Origin: Nitrospirota bacterium | Lineage (GTDB): Bacteria > Nitrospirota > UBA9217 | DNA: 64,000 bases | Direction: 5' to 3' | Assembly: GCA_023229435.1 (NCBI GenBank) | Contig: JALNZF010000006.1 | Location: forward strand, 124,001-188,000 | In this document: piece after piece, positions 1-7,648 of the stretch | How the letters are laid out: the number at the start of each line of letters is the position of its first letter | How positions within the stretch are numbered: the stretch's first letter is position 1 | The notes under the pieces: model-generated | What the model was told of the DNA's origin: nothing | Database searches by the model: none | Seen by the model: only the letters and a program-made list of their open reading frames with translations | Position numbers and translations under genes: made by a program

Positions 1-1
1 C

Positions 2-1291
2 GGACGGCGGAACGACCCGTCGATTTCGACGCTCGACAGGCTCAAGTTCACCCGCATCTCGATGCTCACCGACCCGGCGCTGGACGCGGGCAGGCATGAG
101 TTCCGCATCAGGACGCTTCTCGGCAGGAACCTTCCGGCGGAGAAGCTTCCAATCAAGGTTGAAGGCGACAAACTGACGATCAGCAACCACACGTTCATCC
201 CGCCGGTGCGCGAGATCTACCCCATCCGCATCGGCAGCATGTCCATCGGCGCCCTCTCACCGCACATGTGGGAAGGTCTTGCCATGGGCATCACCTATTT
301 GAATGAGGTCGAAGGCCTGCCCGTGGTCATGTGCTCCGGTGAGGGCGGATTGCCCCCGAGCATTCTGAAGTCCCGCTACCTGAAATACTTCATCATCCAG
401 ATCGCGTCAGGCTATTTCGGCTGGGACGAGATCATCCGCGCGCTTCCGGACATGATCGAGGACCCGTGCGCCATCGAGATCAAGTACGGACAGGGCGCGA
501 AGCCCGGCGACGGAGGCCTGCTCCAGGCGTATAAAGTGCTCGGATTGATCGCCAAGATCCGCGGCGTGCCGCAGTTCGTTGACCTTGCGTCGCCGCCGAC
601 GCACCAGACAAAGTATTCCATTGAAGAGGCGGTCGCGAAGATGATCCAGTCCATGTCCATGGCCTGGGGATTCCGCGTGCCGGTGTATCCGAAAATTTCC
701 GGGACGAAGACGGCCCGTGCCGTGCTGAACAATCTCGCACGGAACCCCTATGCCGCGGCACTCTGCATCGACGGCGAGGACGGCGGCACCGGCGCGGCCT
801 ACAATGTGTCCCTGGACAAGATGGGACATCCCATCGCGTCGAACATCCGTGATTGCTATCTGGACCTCGTGAGGCAGGGCAAACAGAACGAACTCCCGCT
901 CATCGCCGCGGGCGGTGTGGGCAAGGGAGGCAACCTCGCGGCGAACGCGGCGGCCCTCATCATGCTCGGCGCGTCGGCGGTGGACATCGGCAAGTACATC
1001 ATGCAGACGGCCGCGGGCTGCTTCGGGGACGAGTACAACCGCTGCAATGTCTGCAACCTCGGCAGGTGCCCGCGCGGCATCACGACGCAGGACCCGAAGT
1101 TGTACCGCAGGCTGGATCCCGACAAGGTCGCGGAGCGTGTGGTGGAGGTCTTCAAGGCCGCGGACGTGGAGCTCAAGAAGATCTTCGCGCCGCTCGGCAG
1201 GAGCACGGAACTCCCGATCGGCATGTCCGACGCCCTTGGCGTGAACGACAAGGACATCGCGGACCGGCTGCAGATCAGCTACGTGTGTTAA
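2..1291 (+). CDS. Glutamate synthase FMN-binding catalytic domain protein (archaeal-type GltB), 5' end outside window
   Basis: This is the (beta/alpha)8 FMN domain of glutamate synthase, which turns 2-oxoglutarate plus ammonia into glutamate. The frame is open to the left edge, and residues before the first internal ATG (position 62) already match the family, so the true start lies upstream. Visible motifs are GQGAKPGDGG, PKISGTKTARAV, DGEDGGTGAA and the glycine-rich AAGGVGKGGNLA phosphate loop. The cysteines of CNVCNLGRCPRGITTQ near the C-terminus are the [3Fe-4S] ligands of the family. The GXGXG structural domain that follows in classical GltB is absent here and is encoded by the next gene, so the enzyme is split as in archaeal and many anaerobe genomes. 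A 134-bp gap with a palindromic repeat separates the two genes, and they are probably co-transcribed. Function is confident; the electron donor is inferred. Confidence 0.93.
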   Translation, partial: GRRNDPSISTLDRLKFTRISMLTDPALDAGRHEFRIRTLLGRNLPAEKLPIKVEGDKLTISNHTFIPPVREIYPIRIGSMSIGALSPHMWEGLAMGITYLNEVEGLPVVMCSGEGGLPPSILKSRYLKYFIIQIASGYFGWDEIIRALPDMIEDPCAIEIKYGQGAKPGDGGLLQAYKVLGLIAKIRGVPQFVDLASPPTHQTKYSIEEAVAKMIQSMSMAWGFRVPVYPKISGTKTARAVLNNLARNPYAAALCIDGEDGGTGAAYNVSLDKMGHPIASNIRDCYLDLVRQGKQNELPLIAAGGVGKGGNLAANAAALIMLGASAVDIGKYIMQTAAGCFGDEYNRCNVCNLGRCPRGITTQDPKLYRRLDPDKVAERVVEVFKAADVELKKIFAPLGRSTELPIGMSDALGVNDKDIADRLQISYVC

Positions 1292-1337
1292 GTGCCGAGT
1301 GCGGATTGCGGAATGAAAGTAAACCGCAAAAAATATT

Positions 1338-1412
1338 TACCACAGAGGACACGGAGAAAATCTTGGGTTTTATTAAACAAACGGTTTTCCTCGGTGATCT
1401 CTGCGGTTAAAA
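1338..1412. repeat. Dispersed 'CACAGAG' palindromic repeat, copy 1
   Basis: The left arm reads accacagaggacacggag and the right arm ends gatctctgcggtt, giving an imperfect hairpin in the gap between the two glutamate synthase genes. Related elements lie at about 17176-17252 and 34342-34413, always between genes. It is preceded by a short gcggattgcgg run like those at other gene junctions here. Confidence 0.55.
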
Positions 1413-1425
1413 AAGGTTAGAGGAT

Positions 1426-3750
1426 ATGATCATCAAGGGCACTATCAACGGGAAACGGGTCTCTTCAAAAGACCTTGAAGAACAGGTCCAGAAGGCCATC
1501 AAGGACGGCGCCAGGGACATCAGCGTCACCGCTGAAGGCCAGCACGGCATCGGCGGCAGGATCTGGCCCCGCGAAGGAAAGATCAAGGTCGCCATCGAAG
1601 GCACCTCGGGCCAGCGTGTGGGCAGCATGGGCATGGACGGCACGGAGATCCTGGTCAAGGGCTCAACCTCTGACGATACGGGCTGGCTCAACTGCGGCGC
1701 CACCATCACGGTGCTCGGCGACGTGGCGAACGGCGCACACAACGCAGGCGCACAGGGCAAGCTCTATGTGCAGGGCGGCGGCGGCGCGCGGTGCGACACG
1801 ATGACCAAGAAGAACCCGCGTTTCCCTGACCTTCAGTCCTGGTACTTCCGCGGCGTGGGCGACTCCTTTGCCGAGTTCAAGGCAGGCGGTATTGCCGTGG
1901 TTTGCGGCGTGGATCCCCGCGATCCTGAGAACGTACTCGGCTACCGTCCCTGCGTGGGCATGGTGGGCGGCACGATCTATTTCCGCGGGCCCATCAAGGA
2001 ATACAGCAAGGCGGATGTGCAGCTCCTGGACCTCACACCCCAGGATTGGGAGTGGCTCACGCAGAACATGAGACCGTATCTCCAGGCCATTGATCGCATT
2101 TCCCATTATCAGGAGCTTGCGAAGGACGTGAATGCCTGGAAGAAGCTGATCGCCCTCACCCCGGCGGAGAAGAACGGTAAAAAGGGCAAGCTCAAGATGG
2201 GACTCACCGAGTTCCGCATGAACGTGTGGGAGAAGGAAGTAGGCAAGGGAGGCATGTTCGGCGCCTATCTCACCCACGACCGGTCCGTACTTCCTTATAT
2301 CACCACCGGCGAGGAACGCCGCTGGATGCCGGTCTGGAAGAACGACAAGTATCTTCCGCCCTGCGCCTATGCGTGCCCCTCGCGCATCCCGTCGCACAAG
2401 CGCGCGCAGCTGATCAGGCAGGGGAGGACCGCCGAGGCGCTGGCGCTCGTGCTCCAGTACAGCCCGCTTCCGGCAACGGTCTGCGGCACGGTCTGCCCGA
2501 ACCTCTGCATGACCGATTGCACCCGCGGCAGGATCGACCAGCCGCTGAACATCAAGGCGTACGGTTCGGCCGCGCTGAATCTCAAGGCCCCGAAAAAGGC
2601 AAAGTCAACGGGCCGGAGCATCGCGATCATCGGCGGCGGACCGGGCGGTCTTTCCGCGGCATGGCAGCTCGGCCTCAAGGGCCATAGCGTTGACCTCTAT
2701 GAAGCGGGCGGCAAGCTTGGCGGAAAGCTCGAGATGTGCATCCCGCGCGAACGCCTGCCCAAGAAGATCCTGGACAAGGAGCTTTCGCGCTTTGCGGAGA
2801 TCGGCGTGAATGTCCAGGTGAAGTCCCCGGTGGACAAAAAGAAGTTCGAGAAGATATACAAGGACCACGACGTGGTGGTCATCGCCGTCGGCGCACAGGA
2901 AGGCAGAGTGATCCCGTTCCCGGGCCACGAAGACGTGGTCGCGGGCATCGATTATCTTAAAGAAGTGAACTTCGGCAAACCCCGGAACCTTGCGGGCAGG
3001 AAGGTCGTCGTGATCGGCGCGGGCAATGTCGGTATGGATATCGCCTGCCAGGCGTATGACCACGGCGCCGAGAGCGTGATCGCCGTTGATGTGCAGAAGC
3101 CGGCCAGTTTCGGCAAAGAACAGGAGATGGCAAAGGAAAAGGGGACGCAGATACTGTTCCCGAAGTTCACCGAGAAGTACGATGCCGGGGCAAAGAAGCT
3201 CTTTTTCAAGGATGGCACGAGCCTCGATGCGGACCTGGTCATCATCTCCATCGGCGAGAAGCCGGTGCTCGACTTCCTGCCTCCGTCGATCAACACCGAG
3301 CGCGGCTATATCACGGTGAACGACCTGAACCAGACCTCGGACGTGAAGGTTTTCGCCATCGGCGACGCGACCAAGCCGGGACTGGTGACGAATGCCATCG
3401 GCCAGGGCAAGGTTGCCGCCGATGTGATCAACGCCCAGCTGATGAACACTGATTATGTGCCCGACGAGCGGCGCGTGATACCCTACGAAAAGGTCAAGAC
3501 CCAGTATTACGAAGTTTGCAGGATGGCGGGCAAGTTCTCGGCAAAGAAGGAAGCCGACCGCTGCATGAGCTGCGGCTCCTGCCGCGACTGCGGCATGTGC
3601 GAGCAGTCGTGCTACTACGGCGCCATCTCGCGCAAGAAGCTGCCGAACAAGTCATTCGAGTATGTGGTGGATGAGAACCTCTGCATCGGCTGCGGCTTTT
3701 GCGCCGGTATCTGCCCCTGCGGAGTCTGGGACATGGTGGAGAACGAGTAG
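1426..3750 (+). CDS. GXGXG domain + GltD-like FAD/NAD(P) oxidoreductase + 4Fe-4S ferredoxin fusion (glutamate synthase partner)
   Basis: This 774-residue protein supplies the remaining parts of glutamate synthase. Residues about 1-270 are the GXGXG beta-helix domain that normally ends GltB. Residues about 305-385 form the GltD iron-sulfur region, with cysteines 313, 317, 353, 357, 361 and 365. Residues about 395-690 are the FAD/NAD(P)H oxidoreductase, with FAD loop GGGPGG (403-408), dinucleotide loop GAGNVG (531-536) and a FAIGDAT motif. The C-terminus from about 710 has two further cysteine clusters (CMSCGSCRDCGMC and CIGCGFCAGIC), so it can hold ferredoxin-type clusters. The GXGXG plus GltD plus ferredoxin fusion allows electrons from NAD(P)H or ferredoxin to reach the FMN subunit. 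A ggttagaggat ribosome site precedes the ATG. Its last 13 codons recur at 4571-4609, after the inserted toxin-antitoxin pair. Confidence 0.93.
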   Translation: MIIKGTINGKRVSSKDLEEQVQKAIKDGARDISVTAEGQHGIGGRIWPREGKIKVAIEGTSGQRVGSMGMDGTEILVKGSTSDDTGWLNCGATITVLGDVANGAHNAGAQGKLYVQGGGGARCDTMTKKNPRFPDLQSWYFRGVGDSFAEFKAGGIAVVCGVDPRDPENVLGYRPCVGMVGGTIYFRGPIKEYSKADVQLLDLTPQDWEWLTQNMRPYLQAIDRISHYQELAKDVNAWKKLIALTPAEKNGKKGKLKMGLTEFRMNVWEKEVGKGGMFGAYLTHDRSVLPYITTGEERRWMPVWKNDKYLPPCAYACPSRIPSHKRAQLIRQGRTAEALALVLQYSPLPATVCGTVCPNLCMTDCTRGRIDQPLNIKAYGSAALNLKAPKKAKSTGRSIAIIGGGPGGLSAAWQLGLKGHSVDLYEAGGKLGGKLEMCIPRERLPKKILDKELSRFAEIGVNVQVKSPVDKKKFEKIYKDHDVVVIAVGAQEGRVIPFPGHEDVVAGIDYLKEVNFGKPRNLAGRKVVVIGAGNVGMDIACQAYDHGAESVIAVDVQKPASFGKEQEMAKEKGTQILFPKFTEKYDAGAKKLFFKDGTSLDADLVIISIGEKPVLDFLPPSINTERGYITVNDLNQTSDVKVFAIGDATKPGLVTNAIGQGKVAADVINAQLMNTDYVPDERRVIPYEKVKTQYYEVCRMAGKFSAKKEADRCMSCGSCRDCGMCEQSCYYGAISRKKLPNKSFEYVVDENLCIGCGFCAGICPCGVWDMVENE

Positions 3751-3802
3751 AGGAAACTTCCTTTCCCCTCGAGGGAGAGGATGGGAGCCTGCCCCCGAAT
3801 GC

Positions 3803-3838
3803 AAGCCCTTTGCCTGAACACTGGTAAGGGCTTTTTTT
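3803..3838 (+). terminator. Rho-independent terminator after the glutamate synthase genes
   Basis: The arms aagccctt (3803-3810) and aagggctt (3826-3833) form an 8-bp stem around a tgcctgaacactggt loop, followed by a run of T. A closely related hairpin (aaagccctttgcctgaagct, then aggg and T-run) occurs at 4721-4757. Confidence 0.8.
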
Positions 3839-3908
3839 ATTGTTTCCCCTTGCGTTTTAAAAGGGTTTATAGTACCTTTTTTATAAGTAAGGAATGGAGA
3901 GAAGCAAA

Positions 3909-4217
3909 ATGGGTAACAGGGCAAAAATAGAGTTATCAAGCGATGCAATTGCGGCGTTTTGCAGGAAGCACCACATCCGCAGGCTTGCCCTCTTCGGATC
4001 GGTTCTTGGCGACGGATTTCGCAGTGACAGCGATGTGGACGTACTTGTGGAATTCGAGTCGGGACACGTAGTCGGTCTCCTTCGAATGGCAGGCATCGAG
4101 CGTGAGCTTTCGGAGCTTGTGAGGCGACAGGTTGATTTGAGAACGCCCGCTGATCTGAGCCGTTACTTCAGGGATGACGTGCTTGCTTCTGCTGAGGTGC
4201 AGTATGCGGAAGGATGA
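3909..4217 (+). CDS. MntA-like minimal nucleotidyltransferase antitoxin
   Basis: This small nucleotidyltransferase of the DNA polymerase beta superfamily has the signature LFGSVLGDGFRSDSDVDVLV, which provides the GS loop and the paired metal-binding aspartates. Such proteins are the antitoxins of HEPN toxins, and in the studied MntA/HepT systems they AMPylate a tyrosine of the toxin. The next gene is the HEPN partner, and the frames overlap by 14 bp, as is usual for these modules. An ATG at 3894 is also in frame, but the GGAGA at 3896-3900 is spaced correctly for the ATG at 3909, so I chose that start. The canonical RG after the GS motif is replaced by LGDGF, so activity is likely but not certain. 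Confidence 0.85.
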   Translation: MGNRAKIELSSDAIAAFCRKHHIRRLALFGSVLGDGFRSDSDVDVLVEFESGHVVGLLRMAGIERELSELVRRQVDLRTPADLSRYFRDDVLASAEVQYAEG

Positions 4218-4554
4218 CGTCATTCGCCTGCGCCACATGGTGGATGCGGCTCGGGAAGCGCTGTCCTTTGCGCAAGGCAAGGACCGAAACGACCTTACCT
4301 CCAACCGGATGCTCGTACTTTCCCTTATCAAGTCCATTGAGATTATCGGCGAAGCTGCCTCAACGGTAACTCAGAAATTTCGTGAACTTCATCCGGAACT
4401 CCCGTGGAAAGACATTGTTGCCATGCGTAACCGTCTTATTCACGTCTACTTCGATATTGACCTCGACCGAGTTTGGGATACTATTGTTGATGACCTTCCA
4501 CATCTGATCCTTGTTCTGGAAAAAGTTATAGCGCAGGAGAATGAGAATTCTTAG
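4204..4554 (+). CDS. HepT-like HEPN toxin (DUF86)
   Basis: This 116-residue helical protein of the DUF86/HepT family carries the Rx4H ribonuclease motif as RNRLIHVYFDI, in which the arginine and histidine are the catalytic pair and the following tyrosine is the usual AMPylation site. The upstream sequence IIGEAASTVTQKFRELHPELPW is also typical of the family. The start at 4204 (MRKDDVIRL) lies inside the antitoxin gene, with GAGGTG upstream; a longer start at 4174 has no good ribosome site. HEPN toxins cleave RNA when not neutralised. The module sits between two copies of the preceding gene's 3' end, which suggests that it arrived by insertion. Confidence 0.85.
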   Translation: MRKDDVIRLRHMVDAAREALSFAQGKDRNDLTSNRMLVLSLIKSIEIIGEAASTVTQKFRELHPELPWKDIVAMRNRLIHVYFDIDLDRVWDTIVDDLPHLILVLEKVIAQENENS

Positions 4555-4568
4555 GGAAACTCGCTTTT

Positions 4569-4609
4569 GTTGCGATTGCGGTGTCTGGGACATGGTGGAA
4601 AACGAGTAA
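4569..4609 (+). pseudogene. Detached copy of the glutamate synthase (GXGXG-GltD-Fd) gene 3' end
   Basis: Positions 4571-4609 read tgcgattgcggtgtctggg and onward, and encode C-D-C-G-V-W-D-M-V-E-N-E-stop. The intact gene ends with C-P-C-G-V-W-D-M-V-E-N-E-stop at 3712-3750. Only a few bases differ, mostly at third positions. There is no start codon or upstream coding sequence for it. It looks like the original end of the gene, displaced by insertion of the toxin-antitoxin pair, with the insertion supplying a replacement end; the reverse order is also possible. Confidence 0.8.
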
Positions 4610-4720
4610 ATGTTTTTTCCACGGATCTGCCCTGTGAGACGAATTGGATGGAGTTGAACGGGGTGTGTACGGATGCCTATGGATGAAATTATATTCAGCC
4701 GCGAATTGACATGAATTGGG

Positions 4721-4757
4721 AAAGCCCTTTGCCTGAAGCTGGCGGAGGGTTTTTTGT
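4721..4757 (+). terminator. Second copy of the glutamate synthase gene terminator
   Basis: The sequence aaagccctttgcctgaagct then ggcggagggtttttt matches the hairpin at 3803-3838 in its left arm and loop start and ends in a T-run. The stem is weaker (ccct/aggg plus gcc/ggc). It follows the detached gene end, so the 3' end and its terminator were duplicated together. Confidence 0.65.
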
Positions 4758-4834
4758 TGTTTTACATTGATTCACTTCCTCCGCGTTCTGCGGTGAAAGA
4801 TTTTGACACTACTAACATAAAAAAAGGAGATGTC

Positions 4835-5173
4835 ATGGCGGGATTTTTCAGAAGTTTCAAGTTCAAGGCGATCGTGACCGGAATCCTGGTTTGTATCCTG
4901 ACGGTCTTGTACAGTTATTTTGTTGCGGACACGATCCAGACAACAATAACCGACGCCCAGATGACGAAGGTGGAAGGAAGGTTCATGATCGCCACTGAAT
5001 ACCGGCCTTTTGTCAATGAAGATGTCTGGTATCGGTTCAAATTCGATTCCGGCACGGTTCAGAACGAAGCGATCCGGCTCAAAGGGAGGCCGGTCAAGAT
5101 CAAGAAATACGGATGGAGAGCGCCGATCTTCTCGCGGTACGAGAATATCGTGAAGATCGAAGAGGTGAAGTAG
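4835..5173 (+). CDS. Single-pass membrane protein, DUF1523-like
   Basis: This 112-residue protein has one N-terminal membrane segment (about residues 12-32, VTGILVCILTVLYSYFVA) followed by a soluble, probably periplasmic domain. The pattern TITDAQMTKVEGR, then NEDVWYRFKFDSG and a C-terminal YENIVKIEE stretch, resembles DUF1523 proteins, whose function is unknown. I chose the start at 4835 because aaaaaaaggagatgtc precedes it; an in-frame ATG at 4754 would add sequence that overlaps the preceding terminator. It stands alone on the plus strand after a terminator. No enzyme motif is visible. Confidence 0.7.
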   Translation: MAGFFRSFKFKAIVTGILVCILTVLYSYFVADTIQTTITDAQMTKVEGRFMIATEYRPFVNEDVWYRFKFDSGTVQNEAIRLKGRPVKIKKYGWRAPIFSRYENIVKIEEVK

Positions 5174-5266
5174 AGAACGCATTGCGTCGCTTCCCGGGCA
5201 GGTGCCCGGAAGCCAAATGAAATGAAAGAGCAGAAGATTTCTTTTAAAAGGTTTTTAACGGTTTTG

Positions 5267-5295
5267 TTGACAGCGTATCGTTAATTGGTTACACT
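5267..5295 (+). promoter_or_regulatory. Sigma-70-type promoter upstream of the ferritin-like/PilZ gene
   Basis: TTGACA (5267-5272) and TACACT (5290-5295) are separated by exactly 17 bp. Transcription would begin near 5302, giving a leader of about 75 bases before the ATG at 5376. Confidence 0.7.
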
Positions 5296-5375
5296 GTACA
5301 GTATGGGTTGCGGGGCCCATCCCTGTCGACGTGCACCGGAATCACCGAACTTCACATCATCGCGGAGGATATATC

Positions 5376-6200
5376 ATGGAGGCTTCCAAGGCTCTGGAGC
5401 TGATCGAACAGATGGAAGTGAACCTTGCTGATATGTACACGAAACTGCGGGCAAAGTTCAGCGGTGAGCAGGCGCTCGAGGATTTATTTTATCAGCTCCA
5501 CCTGGAAGAGCTGGATCACGTCAACCTGGCGCGGATGCAGCAGCGGGTCATCCGGGCCAAACCGAGCGACTTTGGAGAGGTGTATCTCAACTTCACCGAC
5601 TTTAACAAGGTAACATACCTGATGAAGATGATCCTTGCCATGCCTCGTGACAAGGTCAATGAGATCCTTGTTCAATGCTATCTGATCGAATCCAGCCTGG
5701 TTGAACAGTATGTCGTCGCAGCGCTGAGGGACTCCAATAAGGAAATGAAAGAGCTGCTCGAGATCCTGAGCCGGGGTTTCCGCGACCATCTGGCAAAGCT
5801 GGCTGTCCGCGTAAAAGACCTGGGTGCCGATCTGACGAACCTCGATTCGGTCCGGCTCTTTCCGCGCGTGTCCTTTTCCGGCAGGGTGATGATCAATGAA
5901 AAGACCCATGCAAAAAGCGTTGATATCAGCGAAAGCGGCGTGTTTCTCCTGACCACGCAGACCTTTCCCGAAGGGACGAACATTATGCTGTCATTCCCGA
6001 TCGGGACCGGCGTGGTGGCTACTCAGGCCGTGGTGCGATATTCCGTGCCGAACGCCGGCATCGGGATCTTGTTCAGCGGACTCTCAGAAGAACACCGCGC
6101 TCTGATCAGGGAATTCGTCGAGGATGCCCTTCAAAAAATATCGAACGAGTCGCTGAAAAAGCAGGAAGGGCTTGACGAAGGCCGGTCCGGGACAGCCTGA
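5376..6200 (+). CDS. Ferritin-like (rubrerythrin-type) helical domain fused to PilZ domain
   Basis: The 274-residue protein has two parts. Residues about 1-150 are a helical bundle with pairs such as LHLEELDH and ESSLVEQY, which resemble the E-x-x-H repeats of ferritin-like diiron proteins. Residues about 160-260 are a PilZ domain with RLFPR and DISESGVFLLT, which match the RxxxR and D/NxSxxG c-di-GMP-binding motifs. PilZ proteins are c-di-GMP receptors, so an iron, oxygen or peroxide-responsive helical domain may be coupled to second-messenger binding; that link is inference. The start at 5376 has cggaggatatatc upstream. The promoter at 5267-5295 probably drives it. No other gene is in the same transcription unit with certainty. 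Confidence 0.8.
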   Translation: MEASKALELIEQMEVNLADMYTKLRAKFSGEQALEDLFYQLHLEELDHVNLARMQQRVIRAKPSDFGEVYLNFTDFNKVTYLMKMILAMPRDKVNEILVQCYLIESSLVEQYVVAALRDSNKEMKELLEILSRGFRDHLAKLAVRVKDLGADLTNLDSVRLFPRVSFSGRVMINEKTHAKSVDISESGVFLLTTQTFPEGTNIMLSFPIGTGVVATQAVVRYSVPNAGIGILFSGLSEEHRALIREFVEDALQKISNESLKKQEGLDEGRSGTA

Positions 6201-6230
6201 GCAACCATTGCGGCCAATAGGTATCCCCCA

Positions 6231-6322
6231 TACATTGACACCACGTTCCCGATAGAGGCATTCGGAGATGACATAAACACACGAATAAAGCGTCATTCCC
6301 GAAGGGGTAATCGGGAATCTGA
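6231..6322. repeat. 'CGTCATTCCCG' palindromic repeat, copy 1
   Basis: The unit cgtcattcccgaaggggtaa followed by tcgggaatct (6291-6320) is an inverted repeat of cattcccga/tcgggaat, and a partial reverse version (gttcccgatagaggcattcgg) begins at 6245. Related units are near 8300, 21955-21984 and 27473-27510. It fills the gap between the PilZ gene and the response regulator. Confidence 0.55.
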
Positions 6323-6386
6323 TTTCAGGTGATGAAACTGTTGTTGCATGGTTCTATTCATCAATGATGAAAGGCATGGAACAAGC

Positions 6387-6767
6387 ATGCTGTCTTTTGA
6401 GAACAAAAAGATCCTCGTTGTAGACGATTCGCAGACGATGCGGATGTTCCTCTTCTTTCACCTGATCAAGCTGCTGCCGGGGGTACAGCTCGTTGAGGCG
6501 GAGAACGGCCTGGAAGCGATCGAGAAACTGAATCACCATGACGTCGACCTTATCCTCACTGATATGAATATGCCGGAACTGGACGGGGCCGGGGTCATTC
6601 GCGCTGTCCGCCAGGTCTTTAAAAAGGACACGCCGATCATCCTCATCACCACGAAGGGTGAACTTCCGGACCGTGAGCGGGGCCTTGCACTCGGCGCAAA
6701 CGGGTACCTCACGAAGCCGCTCAACATTCTCGAATTTCGTGAAAAGATCCTGCAATACCTCCTTTGA
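6387..6767 (+). CDS. Single-domain response regulator (CheY-like)
   Basis: This is a stand-alone receiver domain of about 126 residues. The acidic pair is in ILVVDDSQTMR, the phosphoacceptor aspartate in LILTDMNMPELDGAG, the conserved threonine in IILITTKG and the lysine in YLTKPLN. All residues for phosphotransfer are present. No output domain follows, so it should act by protein contact or as a phosphate relay or sink. The start at 6387 (MLSFENKK) has ggaac upstream; an in-frame ATG at 6348 cannot be excluded. No kinase gene is adjacent, so the partner is unknown. A large palindromic repeat follows the gene. Confidence 0.88.
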   Translation: MLSFENKKILVVDDSQTMRMFLFFHLIKLLPGVQLVEAENGLEAIEKLNHHDVDLILTDMNMPELDGAGVIRAVRQVFKKDTPIILITTKGELPDRERGLALGANGYLTKPLNILEFREKILQYLL

Positions 6768-6823
6768 ACAGATACTCCGGAGCATGCCCCCGCAAGAGAC
6801 TTCCCGTCACGTTCTGATCGTTC

Positions 6824-6976
6824 TTAACAGGCTGTTGAAAAAGTCTTTTTGTGGTTCGACAGGCTCACCACGAACGGATAAATACGAATAAATTCAATAC
6901 ACGCTCCGTTCGCCCTGAGCCCTGAGCTTGCCGAAGGGTCGAAGGGTAAACTAAGTGTTTTTCAACAACCTGTTAA
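6824..6976. repeat. Large palindromic element family A, copy 1
   Basis: Outer arms ttaacaggctgttgaaaaa (from 6824) and tttttcaacaacctgttaa (to 6976) enclose inner arms ggttcgacaggctcaccacg (6853 onward) and cgttcgccctgagc to gccgaagggtc (6907-6940). The inner arms are shared with 9271-9400 and 27310-27441, but the outer arms are not. The right inner arm has a small tandem duplication of ccctgagc and gtcgaaggg. There is no coding capacity. Confidence 0.75.
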
Positions 6977-7076
6977 TGTACGCCAGCTTCTTTTCCATGA
7001 GTTGATGAATCGGGGAAAACGCGATATACTATTACCTTATTCGAATACAGATTTCACCGGGATACAGGAGGTGTCT

Positions 7077-7628
7077 ATGCCGAGAGTAACAGTCATACTT
7101 GCGGACGGTTTTGAGGAAGTGGAGGCCATGGCCATTATCGATGTTCTGAGACGCGCCGAGATCGACACGGTGGTCGCGGGTCTGCACGGGGGATTCATCA
7201 CGAGCGCCCGAGCGGTGAAGGTCATTCCCGATACGGTGATCGACACGGTGAAGGCGGATGATTTCGACATGATCGTACTGCCGGGCGGCCAGCCGGGCTC
7301 GGACAACCTGAACGCGGATTTGCGCGTGAAGGAACTGATCACAAGCTTCTCACAACAAGGGAAACTGACCGGCGCTATCTGCGCCGCGCCCATCGTGCTC
7401 GCGAGTGCGGGTGTGCTGAAGGGCAAGCGCGCGACCTCGTTCCCTTCCTACAAGGACAGGCTTGGCGGAGCGGTGTATGTGGAAAAGTCCGTGGTGACGG
7501 ACGGGACCGTGTTGACCAGCAGGGGACCGGGGACGGCACTTACCTTCGGTCTCGCCATCGTCGAACGGCTGGTGAGCAGGGAGAAGGCGCAGAAGATCAA
7601 GGAAGCCATGCTGATCCACTATGATTGA
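7077..7628 (+). CDS. DJ-1/PfpI family protein (YajL-like)
   Basis: The 183-residue protein belongs to the DJ-1 branch of the class I glutamine amidotransferase-like fold. The nucleophile elbow is GAICAAP, with the redox-active cysteine, and the paired glutamate lies in ADGFEEVEA near the N-terminus. The stretch SRGPGTALTFGLAIVERL is typical of the YajL/DJ-1 C-terminal region. Family members protect proteins against oxidative and glycation damage; reported deglycase activity is debated. The ATG at 7077 has caggaggtgtct upstream. The stop is followed 20 bp later by a flavoredoxin-type gene, so the two form a likely stress or redox pair. Confidence 0.92.
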   Translation: MPRVTVILADGFEEVEAMAIIDVLRRAEIDTVVAGLHGGFITSARAVKVIPDTVIDTVKADDFDMIVLPGGQPGSDNLNADLRVKELITSFSQQGKLTGAICAAPIVLASAGVLKGKRATSFPSYKDRLGGAVYVEKSVVTDGTVLTSRGPGTALTFGLAIVERLVSREKAQKIKEAMLIHYD

Positions 7629-7648
7629 CATTGTATGAGGGGGAACGC

